A stretch of 64,000 bases of DNA from contig NZ_JAGPNM010000003.1 of assembly GCF_018831085.1 (NCBI RefSeq), forward strand, positions 124,001 to 188,000, written 5' to 3'. The first letter of the stretch is position 1, and the number at the start of each line of letters is the position of its first letter. A program made the position numbers and the translations under genes. The notes beneath the pieces are model-generated. The model worked only from the letters and a program-made list of their open reading frames with translations. It was not told where the DNA came from and did no database searches. The stretch is from Rheinheimera oceanensis (lineage in GTDB: Bacteria; Pseudomonadota; Gammaproteobacteria; Enterobacterales; Alteromonadaceae). Positions 25,231 to 33,180 of this stretch are shown here, piece by piece.

Positions 25231-26543
25231 CCCATCCCGGCAAAACCGGCTACGGCCTGCAACCGATTATTATTATCGGTGTGCTGTTTTTTATGTTTGG
25301 CTTTATTACCTGGCTTAACGGGGCGTTAATCCCGTTTTTACAGCTGGTATGCCAATTAAGCGAAGTACAGGCTTTACTGATCGCCTTTAGTTTTTATATT
25401 GCTTATGTGGTAATGGCACTGCCGATGGCACGGGTACTGATATGGTCGGGTTATAAAAATGCCATGTCGATTGGCCTTGGCCTGATAGCGCTGGGTTGTG
25501 CGTTGTTTATTCCGGCAGCGTTAAGCCAGCAGTTTGCGGTATTTTTGCTGGCGCAGTTTGTGGTGGGCTCCGGGCTTACCTTATTACAAACGGCGTCTAA
25601 CCCTTATCTGGTAAGGGTAGGGCCGGAGCAGTCTGCCGCAGCGCGTATTTCGCTAATGGGCATTTTAAATAAAAGTGCCGGAGTACTGGCACCTTTGGTA
25701 TTTACCTGGCTGGTGCTGCAGGATTTAGGGCATATTACCGCTGAAAGCCTGGCCTTACTGGACGAAGCACAACGCCTGCAACAGTTGGAGATGCTGTCGC
25801 TGCAACTTATTACACCTTATGCCGGTATCGCTGTGGCCATTTTGCTGCTGGCGGTGGCACTGCGCTTTTCTGCCTTACCCGATTTACCGGCCGAGCCTGC
25901 ACCGGTTAGCACTGGCAAGGGCGACACCTCGGTATGGCAGCACCGGCATCTGGTGCTGGGTGTTATTACACTGTTTTGCTATGTCGGCGTTGAAGTTATC
26001 GCCGGTGACACTATCGGTTTGCTCGGCTCTGCATTACAAGTACCGGGGGCCACTACACTGACTTCTTACACATTAGCCTTTATGGTGCTGGGCTACAGTT
26101 TAGGTTTATTGCTGGTGCCGCGCTTATTATCACAACGCCAGGCGCTGGCTATTTCGGCCGGGCTGGGGCTGGTACTGTCTGTGGCGATTTTGTTGTCCGA
26201 TACCCAAAGTAGCGCTATTGCTGCTGTGCTGTGGGGCTGGGCCGGTATTCCGCTATTGCCGGATCCGGTTAGCCTGGTAGCGTTACTGGGGCTGGCCAAT
26301 GCACTGGTATGGCCGGCAGTGTGGCCACTGGCGCTGGCTGGCTTAGGTTCATTAACGCCCAAAGGCTCTGCCTTATTAATTATGGGTATTGCCGGTGGTG
26401 CTGTACTGCCGCTGGTATACGGTGCCTTATCAGAGCAAACCGGGCCGGTTAGTGCTTATATGGTGCTGCTGCCCTGTTATGCGATGATTTTGTATTACGC
26501 ACTGCATGGGTCTAAGCCCAAACACATCGCAGCAAAGAGGTAA
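25227..26543 (+). CDS. nagP: GlcNAc/sugar MFS permease (NagP, FucP-like family)
   Basis: A 438-residue inner-membrane transporter with about 12 hydrophobic segments. The N-terminal segment FFMFGFITWLNGALIPFLQLVCQLSEVQA and the GLTLLQTASNPYLV motif are hallmarks of the FucP/NagP proton-sugar symporters. It carries GlcNAc from periplasm to cytoplasm. It overlaps nagA by 4 bp and is followed after 3 bp by the PHP lipoprotein gene, so all are probably one transcript. Confidence 0.93.
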   Translation: MTHPGKTGYGLQPIIIIGVLFFMFGFITWLNGALIPFLQLVCQLSEVQALLIAFSFYIAYVVMALPMARVLIWSGYKNAMSIGLGLIALGCALFIPAALSQQFAVFLLAQFVVGSGLTLLQTASNPYLVRVGPEQSAAARISLMGILNKSAGVLAPLVFTWLVLQDLGHITAESLALLDEAQRLQQLEMLSLQLITPYAGIAVAILLLAVALRFSALPDLPAEPAPVSTGKGDTSVWQHRHLVLGVITLFCYVGVEVIAGDTIGLLGSALQVPGATTLTSYTLAFMVLGYSLGLLLVPRLLSQRQALAISAGLGLVLSVAILLSDTQSSAIAAVLWGWAGIPLLPDPVSLVALLGLANALVWPAVWPLALAGLGSLTPKGSALLIMGIAGGAVLPLVYGALSEQTGPVSAYMVLLPCYAMILYYALHGSKPKHIAAKR

Positions 26544-26546
26544 ATA

Positions 26547-28022
26547 ATGAAGTTGGCTGTATGTGTACTAAGCCTGAGCCTAGCAGTACTGGCAGGTTGC
26601 CATAGCAGCCCGGCGGTAACCGAAGCAAGCCCGCAGGTTACTGAGGCAAGCGATACCCGCCAGTGGCTGGCTGGCGATCACCATGTGCACACCCATTACA
26701 GTGTGCGCTGGGATACGTCGGTATTTCCGCCAAAACCCATTATTGGCGGTGATGCTATTTATTCTATTCCGCTTAACGCCCAGATGGCCGCGCACCACGG
26801 CTTAAGCTGGCTGGTGATTACTGATCACGGCGGGCCAAACCGTGCCAAACTGGCACTGGAGCAAGCCTACCCGGAACTGCTGGCGTCGCGTAAAGCACTG
26901 CCACATATTCTGCAATTTTACGGTATGGAATTTGACGTACCGGGCAATAGCCCCGGTGGCCGCCATGCCACCTTTATTATGCCAAAGCGGCCAAGCGAAG
27001 CGCAGCAACTCTATGATATAGAAAGTAAATACAATGGCCGCCAGGGCATGCCGCCGTCACCGGACAAAGCCGACGATGCCTATATGCTGCTGGCATTAAA
27101 AGCCATGGCCGCCTTGCCAGACACGCCTTTATTGCTGGCGAACCACCCGGGCCGGTTGGCAACGGGTTTTCGTGAATATAATAAAATTACCCCCAAACAA
27201 TTACGGGACTGGCAAGACACCGCCCCCGAAGTCGTGATAGGCATGAGTGGTGCCGAAGGGCATCAGGCTGCGGTATTTAACCGTGATGGCAGCCTTAAGC
27301 CAGAGGGGGGGCGCGGTGAATACCCCGGTTACCCCACCATGGGCGGTTATGATCAAATGACTGCACGTTTAGGTGGCGTATGGGACAGCCTGCTAAGCGA
27401 GGGCCGTAAATGGTGGGTAACTGCCGTATCCGACAGCCACGGCCATTACACGGACGGCTGGGCCGATTTCTGGCCCGGTGAGTATGCCAAAACCTATGTT
27501 TATGCCGATAAAAGCTACGACAGCATTTTCGACAACTTAAAAGCCGGGCGCATATTTGCCGTTACCGGTGATTTAATTGATGCCTTATTTGTTGAGGTTG
27601 CAGTAAAAGACTCCGATCGCCGCGCCGGTATGGGCGAAACCTTAACGGTAACAGCGCAGGACGAACTGGTGCTGCGGGTACGCTTTCGCGACCCGGATAC
27701 CTTAAACGCTGGCGGCTATAACCCACAGGTTGCGCGGGTAGATGCCATTGTCGGCCAAATCAGTGGCCCGGTGGCCGATCGCAACAGTGACGAAACCAGC
27801 ACAACCCGCGTATTGCAGCGTTTTTACCAGCAGGACTGGCAACAACAAAACGGCTTTAGCGTATTTGAGCTGCCACTTGGCAAAGTAACAGCCGATCAGT
27901 ATCTGCGCCTGCGCGGCACCAATCAGCGCGACGAGCTGGAACCGCAGCCGGATGAAAAAGGCGAAAACCCCTGGCATGATCTGTGGTTTTACAGCAACCC
28001 GGTGTTTATCAGGGTTATATAA
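26547..28022 (+). CDS. PHP-domain metal-dependent hydrolase-like lipoprotein
   Basis: A 491-residue protein with a lipobox LAGC (Cys18), so probably anchored in the envelope. A short repeated linker (VTEASP/VTEASD) follows. PHP-like metal sites are visible: GDHHVHTHYS (residues 43-51), LVITDHGG, LLLANHPGR and VSDSHGH. The C-terminal ~150 residues form a separate beta-rich part with KGENPWHDLWFYSNPVFI. Cytoplasmic PHP proteins act as phosphoesterases, but here the domain would face the periplasm. It follows nagP by 3 bp, so it should be coexpressed with GlcNAc use. The substrate is unknown; a phosphorylated or otherwise esterified sugar is possible. Confidence 0.72.
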   Translation: MKLAVCVLSLSLAVLAGCHSSPAVTEASPQVTEASDTRQWLAGDHHVHTHYSVRWDTSVFPPKPIIGGDAIYSIPLNAQMAAHHGLSWLVITDHGGPNRAKLALEQAYPELLASRKALPHILQFYGMEFDVPGNSPGGRHATFIMPKRPSEAQQLYDIESKYNGRQGMPPSPDKADDAYMLLALKAMAALPDTPLLLANHPGRLATGFREYNKITPKQLRDWQDTAPEVVIGMSGAEGHQAAVFNRDGSLKPEGGRGEYPGYPTMGGYDQMTARLGGVWDSLLSEGRKWWVTAVSDSHGHYTDGWADFWPGEYAKTYVYADKSYDSIFDNLKAGRIFAVTGDLIDALFVEVAVKDSDRRAGMGETLTVTAQDELVLRVRFRDPDTLNAGGYNPQVARVDAIVGQISGPVADRNSDETSTTRVLQRFYQQDWQQQNGFSVFELPLGKVTADQYLRLRGTNQRDELEPQPDEKGENPWHDLWFYSNPVFIRVI

Positions 28023-28163
28023 TATGTAAGGTGCAGTATGTAAAGGTGCAGCAAATAAGGTAAAGCGATTAAACGGATTCGTAACAGCATAGGCGTTCCG
28101 TTAAGCGGCAAATTTATACACACTGTTGCGTATCCAATTATTGCAGCCGAAGGATACGCTTTA

Positions 28164-29312
28164 ATGCTTACCGCCAAAAGTCTCATAAACAGTAAAAAAC
28201 GCCTGGTGTATTTGTGCCTGGTTATATCCCTTTGGGGAGCATTCGCCTGCAGTACAGCAGTAGCAGGATCTTCTGACCGCAATACTACAGCTATCGCCCC
28301 CACAAGCTTTGACAACCCTATTATTAAATACGATACCAAAGATCCAACCAACGAGCCGGGAGAGTTAATTTATACCGCAGATCCGGCCGTGATGGTGCTG
28401 GATGGCACGGTATACCTGTACACCACACACGATGAGCAGTCCGTGGACGGCAAAGATTACCGCATGTACGACTACCGGCTCTGGACCAGTAACGACATGG
28501 TTAGCTGGCAAAATAAAGGTGCTGTACTTCGCTATTCTGACTTTAAATGGGCCAGGGGCGATGAAAAAACCGGCAATGCCTACGCTCATCACGTTATCCA
28601 CCGGAAAGATCAGTCGGGTAAGTCACGCTATTATTTTTATGCCGCCGTAGAAGGGGGGCAAACCAACGGTAAATTCGGCTTTTCGATTGGCGTGGCCGTA
28701 TCAGACAGCCCACAAGGGCCTTTTACCGATCCACGCGGCATGCCGATGATTTTGCTCGAAGATACCGCCAGGGATAAAGATCACAGCTGGCGTAATATCG
28801 ACCCTGCTGTTTTTATTGACGATGATGGCAGGGCATACCTGTATTGGGGCAATAAGCAGTTATGGTGGGTTGAGCTTGAGCCGGATTTAATCCATCTGAA
28901 AGGCGAAGGCTACACGCTGGATGCGGCAGGTAATATGCAAAACCGCGATACCAGCAAGGTAAAAATTCATACTGTCGATACCCTGCCTGATTTTGAAGAA
29001 GGCCCTTACCTGTCAAAACACAAGGGGATCTATTATTTGGTGTATGCAGCCGGGTTTCCGGAAAGCCTTGCTTATGCCACCAGTACATCCGCCACCGGGC
29101 CCTGGCAGTATCAGGGCATCATTATGGAACCCTTGCCTGGTACCACGACCATTCACCCGGCGATGTTTGATTTTAACGGCAACACCTATCTCGCCTATCA
29201 CAGTGCCGACCTGCCCGGCGGCGGTAATTACCGCAGATCAGTATGCGTGGACAGAGTGTACTTTAATGCAGATGGCACCATTAAACCTATTGTCAGAACC
29301 TTTAAAAAATAG
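28164..29312 (+). CDS. Glycoside hydrolase family 43 protein, exported
   Basis: A 382-residue protein with an N-terminal signal segment (residues ~14-32, ending GAFACS, a possible lipobox). The five-bladed propeller has the GH43 catalytic triad: Asp in YTADPAVMV, Asp in NIDPAVFID and Glu in FEEGPYL. The family cleaves arabinose, xylose or galactose side chains of plant or algal polysaccharides. A 141-bp gap follows the nag operon, so it may have its own promoter. The exported esterase follows 46 bp downstream on the same strand. The substrate is not deducible. Confidence 0.88.
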   Translation: MLTAKSLINSKKRLVYLCLVISLWGAFACSTAVAGSSDRNTTAIAPTSFDNPIIKYDTKDPTNEPGELIYTADPAVMVLDGTVYLYTTHDEQSVDGKDYRMYDYRLWTSNDMVSWQNKGAVLRYSDFKWARGDEKTGNAYAHHVIHRKDQSGKSRYYFYAAVEGGQTNGKFGFSIGVAVSDSPQGPFTDPRGMPMILLEDTARDKDHSWRNIDPAVFIDDDGRAYLYWGNKQLWWVELEPDLIHLKGEGYTLDAAGNMQNRDTSKVKIHTVDTLPDFEEGPYLSKHKGIYYLVYAAGFPESLAYATSTSATGPWQYQGIIMEPLPGTTTIHPAMFDFNGNTYLAYHSADLPGGGNYRRSVCVDRVYFNADGTIKPIVRTFKK

Positions 29313-29358
29313 CGCGTGTAAAGCCCTGATAAGATGATAAAGAGAGGAAACTCATCGT

Positions 29359-30294
29359 ATGACAGAGATAAAACACAGAATCTGGCTTAGCTTTGTACTG
29401 GCAGTGTGTTTAGTTACCGCGCAGGCTTTTGCGCAGGCAAACGACGTGATGACGCCAATAGCGCCGCCTAATCAGACCAATGCTATCGAAATTGGTACCG
29501 GCCCGCTGCCTGGCGCGCAAACGCAAGAGTCATGGCATTCTCAGTACGGCAGCCGCTTTGTGCGCAATGTTACCCTTGCCACGCTAACCCCCTTTTTGCC
29601 CGATCCGAAAAAGGCCAGCGGTGCTGCTGTGATCATTGCCCCCGGCGGCGGCTTTCGCACCCTGTCGATGGATAACGAAGGCTGGCAGGTTGCCCAGGCC
29701 CTGGCCGATAAGGGCATCGCAGCCTTTGTGCTTAAGTACCGGCTAAATCAAACACCGGCAGAGATGACTGAATTTAAACGCGCGATGGACGAAATGTTTT
29801 CAGCCACCGGGCGCCGGCCACCACGGCCTGATCAGGCACAGATGAAAGCCAGCCTCGCGCCGCAGCTTGCAGACGCGCAGGCCGCCTTCGCGCTGATCCG
29901 CAGCCGCGCAGTGGAGTGGAAAATCGACCCGGACCGTATCGGTATGGTCGGTTTTTCTGCCGGTGCCATGCTTACCATGGCAACAACGCTGGTTGATAAA
30001 GACGCTAAGCCAGCCTTTATTGGCAATGTCTACGGCCCGATAGATGCGGTAGAGGTACCAGCCGATGCACCACCGCTATTCGTTGCACTTGCCGCCGACG
30101 ATCCATTGTTTGCCAATGGAGAATTCGGCCTGATTAAGAGCTGGCATGCCGCCAAAAAGCCGGTCGAGTTTCACTTTTACGAGCAGGGCGGCCACGGCTT
30201 TGGCATGTACCCGAAAGAAACCACCAGTACCGGCTGGTTTAATGCGTTCACAAACTGGCTAACAATGCATGGTATGTTTAAGCGTAAAGAGTAA
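29359..30294 (+). CDS. Exported alpha/beta-hydrolase (carbohydrate-esterase-like)
   Basis: A 311-residue protein with a signal peptide (cleavage near AFAQA, residue ~27). The oxyanion motif is APGGGF. The nucleophile elbow is GFSAG, and the acid and base are in AADDPLF and GGHGFG. Such enzymes often deacylate polysaccharides or their side groups. Its place right after the GH43 gene suggests the pair acts on an acetylated or feruloylated polysaccharide in the periplasm. The exact ester is unknown. Confidence 0.85.
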   Translation: MTEIKHRIWLSFVLAVCLVTAQAFAQANDVMTPIAPPNQTNAIEIGTGPLPGAQTQESWHSQYGSRFVRNVTLATLTPFLPDPKKASGAAVIIAPGGGFRTLSMDNEGWQVAQALADKGIAAFVLKYRLNQTPAEMTEFKRAMDEMFSATGRRPPRPDQAQMKASLAPQLADAQAAFALIRSRAVEWKIDPDRIGMVGFSAGAMLTMATTLVDKDAKPAFIGNVYGPIDAVEVPADAPPLFVALAADDPLFANGEFGLIKSWHAAKKPVEFHFYEQGGHGFGMYPKETTSTGWFNAFTNWLTMHGMFKRKE

Positions 30295-30299
30295 CAGGC

Positions 30300-30329
30300 T
30301 TGCGGCAATATGCCGTACAGCGCTATACT
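30300..30329 (+). promoter_or_regulatory. Toxin-antitoxin promoter with internal palindrome
   Basis: TTGCGG (30300-30305) and TATACT (30324-30329) are 18 bp apart. CGGCAATATGCCG (30303-30315), a perfect 5-3-5 inverted repeat, overlaps the -35 and the spacer. This is the expected location for autorepression by the antitoxin complex. Confidence 0.6.
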
Positions 30330-30361
30330 GTTTGGAGGTTTTTTGTACAGGAGTGAACACC

Positions 30362-30637
30362 ATGACAACAGCACTTCGGGAACGGATAGAAATGCGGGTG
30401 GATGCAGAAACCAAGCAATTGGCAGAGCGGGCCGCCGCCGCGTTAGGCTGTGCGTCCCTGACAGAGTTTATGGTTCGTCTTATTCGGGACAATGCACCGC
30501 AAATATTGCAGGCACAGGCAGCCATTGAATTAACGTCAGCCCAGTTTGATCAGTTTATGCAGATCTGTGAAGCGCCACCTGCACCACATGGTCGTTTAAA
30601 AGCCGCCGCCGCCCAGCTTGACCGTGAGGGGTTTTAA
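30362..30637 (+). CDS. DUF1778/TacA-type antitoxin (ribbon-helix-helix)
   Basis: A 91-residue protein. The N-terminal part (ERIEMRVDAETKQLAERAAAALGCASLTEFMVRL) is the ribbon-helix-helix DNA-binding fold of DUF1778 antitoxins; the C-terminal ~35 residues form the toxin-neutralising tail. The start at 30362 follows CAGGAG. The toxin gene starts at the base after the stop codon. The pair should repress its own promoter through the palindrome just upstream. Confidence 0.9.
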   Translation: MTTALRERIEMRVDAETKQLAERAAAALGCASLTEFMVRLIRDNAPQILQAQAAIELTSAQFDQFMQICEAPPAPHGRLKAAAAQLDREGF

Positions 30638-31156
30638 TTGGCTCTGGCTGCAGAATTTGTGCTGCTGGATACCGCCTTACATAATTTAAAAGCATTTGAT
30701 TGTGGCAAAGTCAGCCTGAATGACTACCTAAGCCGCTATGCCGTGCGCAATAGTCGCTTGGGCTTAAGCAAGACCTGGGTACTTACCGAACAAACCGGGC
30801 AGGGTAAACTACCCGTCGCCGCCTATTTTACTCTGGCCAGCAGTACAGTAGTGCGGGGAGCACTGCCAGCACAAAATAAATCACTTCCGGCGTATCCGGT
30901 GCCGGTTGTACTGCTGGCTCGGCTAGGTGTATCTGTGCAATATCAGGGGCAGCAACTGGGAGCCAAAACGCTGGTGCAGGCGCTGAGGACGGCTCTTGAA
31001 CTTACGGACCGGGGCTTACCCGCGCTGGGCGTAGTCTTGGACGTGTTGGATGATGCGGCCCTCCGGTTTTATCAACACATGGGCATGTTTATGCCGCTAA
31101 CCGATCAACCGAAACGTTTATTTATACCGATGGGCACTATTCGACAATTGGTGTAG
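30638..31156 (+). CDS. GNAT acetyltransferase toxin (TacT/AtaT-like)
   Basis: A 172-residue GNAT protein with FDCGKVSLNDYLSRYAVRN near the N-terminus, a feature of TacT-type toxins, then the acetyl-CoA-binding loop (VSVQYQGQQLGAKTL) and catalytic-type tyrosine in LRFYQHMGM. TacT toxins acetylate the amino acid on charged tRNA and stop translation. The only nearby start is TTG at 30638, directly adjoining the antitoxin stop, which indicates strong coupling and low toxin synthesis. Target tRNA unknown. Confidence 0.9.
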   Translation: MALAAEFVLLDTALHNLKAFDCGKVSLNDYLSRYAVRNSRLGLSKTWVLTEQTGQGKLPVAAYFTLASSTVVRGALPAQNKSLPAYPVPVVLLARLGVSVQYQGQQLGAKTLVQALRTALELTDRGLPALGVVLDVLDDAALRFYQHMGMFMPLTDQPKRLFIPMGTIRQLV

Positions 31157-31198
31157 CCCGCAAGCCGCTTAAAGAGTAATTTTCCGTGCCCATGAATT

Positions 31199-31936
31199 TC
31201 AGTTTTCGCTTAACTTTCGCTGAGCCTGCAGCTCTGCTCTGGCTTCTGGCTGGGTGATATACCTTTCTATTGCCGCCATTAGCACTGGCGCATCAATACC
31301 GTAGGTGGAGGTCATAATCACAAAATCAGCGCCGGTCCATTTGCGGGATGACGCCATTTGCTTGCTCACTTTAGCCAGATACGACGCTGGTTCTACCGTA
31401 ATATTTTCCGCTGCAACCGACAGAAATACCGCCGGGTTATTATGGATGTCACCCCGGTATAAATCGGTAATAGCTTCCCAGGCAATACTAACTTTGCCTT
31501 TGGGGTAGCCAAAGGTAAAGCCTGCCGGGTCGAACTGGATATAGGTTTTGGCTAATCTGCCGCTAAATAAACCGAGTAATAACACTGCGCCGGTAATGGC
31601 AATAAGCAGGCTAATGCCGTAGAAAATCCGGTTGTCGTCAGGCTGAAACAACATAAGGGTGCTGCCAAATGCCAGTAAACCAATACCCAGTAAAGCGATG
31701 CGCTTTTTGGATGCATGGATAGGTTCGCCGCCGCTAACTGTTACGGTGTGTAATGACTGGCGCTGCAGGCGCAATTTGCGAATAATAATATGCACTGCCA
31801 CCGCAAAGCAGGCACCAAAAAACACCAGCGTTGTCATGCCGGTATTAAAATCTTTTTGCATAATCAGCAGACTACTTAGCACAAAAAGCAGGCCTATCAG
31901 GGCAAAGAGCCAGTCTTTGAAGGTAACTTTATCCAA
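31199..31936 (-). CDS. Inner-membrane protein with PH-like C-terminal domain (STM3941-like)
   Basis: A 245-residue protein with two pairs of hydrophobic segments (residues ~8-52 and ~80-125) followed by a soluble domain beginning TYIQFDPAGFTFGYPKGKVSIAWEAITDLY, which resembles bacterial PH-like membrane proteins. No enzyme motif is visible. It is convergent with the toxin gene and stands alone. The function is unknown. Confidence 0.65.
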   Translation of the reverse strand: MDKVTFKDWLFALIGLLFVLSSLLIMQKDFNTGMTTLVFFGACFAVAVHIIIRKLRLQRQSLHTVTVSGGEPIHASKKRIALLGIGLLAFGSTLMLFQPDDNRIFYGISLLIAITGAVLLLGLFSGRLAKTYIQFDPAGFTFGYPKGKVSIAWEAITDLYRGDIHNNPAVFLSVAAENITVEPASYLAKVSKQMASSRKWTGADFVIMTSTYGIDAPVLMAAIERYITQPEARAELQAQRKLSEN

Positions 31937-32009
31937 TGTCGGTTCCGCAGCAGGTTTGGCAATGAAAATATGCCGGCATTATAGCGCGATGGAAGAACCT
32001 AATTGCAAC

Positions 32010-32126
32010 AACGCCGGGCTTACCCGGCGTTATATTGTGGTTTTGCGCAGTGCGCAAATTTAATGTTGGCAACGTAATTTTGCCATCCGGCTGTTAAGGC
32101 AACCGGATTAGGCTGTACAGGTTGCC
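32010..32126. repeat. Intergenic stretch with three successive inverted repeats
   Basis: AACGCCGGG/CCCGGCGTT with a 4-base loop (32010-32031), TTGCGCAGTGCGCAA (32043-32057) and GGCAACC/GGTTGCC (32098-32126) occupy the spacer between two minus-strand genes. The first or last could terminate the esterase transcript, although no long T-run follows on either strand. Confidence 0.5.
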
Positions 32127-32132
32127 GGATTA

Positions 32133-33080
32133 TCAACCTGGTTTGTAAGGGCCGTGGCCGGGTAATAATTTTATCAGTGCGCGGCTGATCATAGATGGAA
32201 ATACCGATAAATGATCTTCGTCTGCAATAACCTGGCTTTCTACCTGTAAACCGGGGTAATTACGGCTTTTTAAGGTTTTTTCAAACTGTTGCATGTCGGC
32301 CATGATATTTACCGATTTGGCATAGCGCGGGCCGTCTTTTATTTGTTCGTACTCGGCGGCATACAGTTGTACCCGTAGTGTTTTATTAAGCTGTTTCAGT
32401 TGCTGCTGCCGTGCGGTGTATTGTTGCTCAAGTTTAAACATATATTTTTTATCAAACCACAGCGATGGGCTGCTTAAAATATACGTATCAAAGGTTTCTG
32501 GTTTGGTCAGCAGAATTTGTGTGCCCAGTAAGCCGCCATAGGAGTGGCCAACAAAGAGTTTGCGGTTTGGGTCTAGCTGATAGTGTGCCAGTACAAACGG
32601 AATAACCTGCTGTTGCAAATAATCGGCATATGCGGCTGCGCCGCCATAGCCTGTGCGGGTGGCGGTAGGGGTGTAGTCCAGATTGCGACTGGCAGTAGGG
32701 GAATCGCCTTTGGCGTAAGACAGCCCGACAATAACGAAGTCTTCAATATTCTGGCCGCCTGCGCCAAGGCGGTTGCGGATGCTGCGAATGAGCGGAAAGG
32801 CGTAATTGGCGTCTGACACAAAAAGCACCGGTAGCTTTTTTGCCGTTGTGCCATAAGATGCCGGTAGATCTATCCACACCTCATAGTGCCGGCCATTTGC
32901 CGCTGGCAGTTGATGTACTGCGGTATTGCTAAGCTCATACGCCGGTGCCTGTTCTTGCGCCAATAGCTGTTCTGCGCTGGCTTTGCTATCGGCCAGCGTT
33001 ATCGGGCTGAGTAATGTTAGCAGGGTAAGGCATAGGCTTGTGGAGAATGGTGTTTTGTACAGTGGCGCTGTTAATTTCAT
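32133..33080 (-). CDS. Exported alpha/beta-hydrolase fold esterase (IroE/esterase D-like)
   Basis: A 315-residue protein with a signal peptide (cleavage near LADSKA, residue ~31). The substrate fold is of the putative esterase family that includes Fes, IroE and S-formylglutathione hydrolase. The nucleophile motif is GHSYGG, with a C-terminal DEDHLSVFP supplying the histidine. It may cleave an ester in the periplasm, for example in a siderophore or sugar ester. It stands alone between the M56-M23 gene and the PH-like membrane gene; the substrate is unknown. Confidence 0.85.
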   Translation of the reverse strand: MKLTAPLYKTPFSTSLCLTLLTLLSPITLADSKASAEQLLAQEQAPAYELSNTAVHQLPAANGRHYEVWIDLPASYGTTAKKLPVLFVSDANYAFPLIRSIRNRLGAGGQNIEDFVIVGLSYAKGDSPTASRNLDYTPTATRTGYGGAAAYADYLQQQVIPFVLAHYQLDPNRKLFVGHSYGGLLGTQILLTKPETFDTYILSSPSLWFDKKYMFKLEQQYTARQQQLKQLNKTLRVQLYAAEYEQIKDGPRYAKSVNIMADMQQFEKTLKSRNYPGLQVESQVIADEDHLSVFPSMISRALIKLLPGHGPYKPG

Positions 33081-33180
33081 GCGATTTTCCTTCTTTATTA
33101 ATGGTTTCAGCGTTTTTCAGGCAATAAGAACCCATACCCGGCAGGGCCGGGCAAAAATTGGCCTGTGTTTAGTGAAGAAA

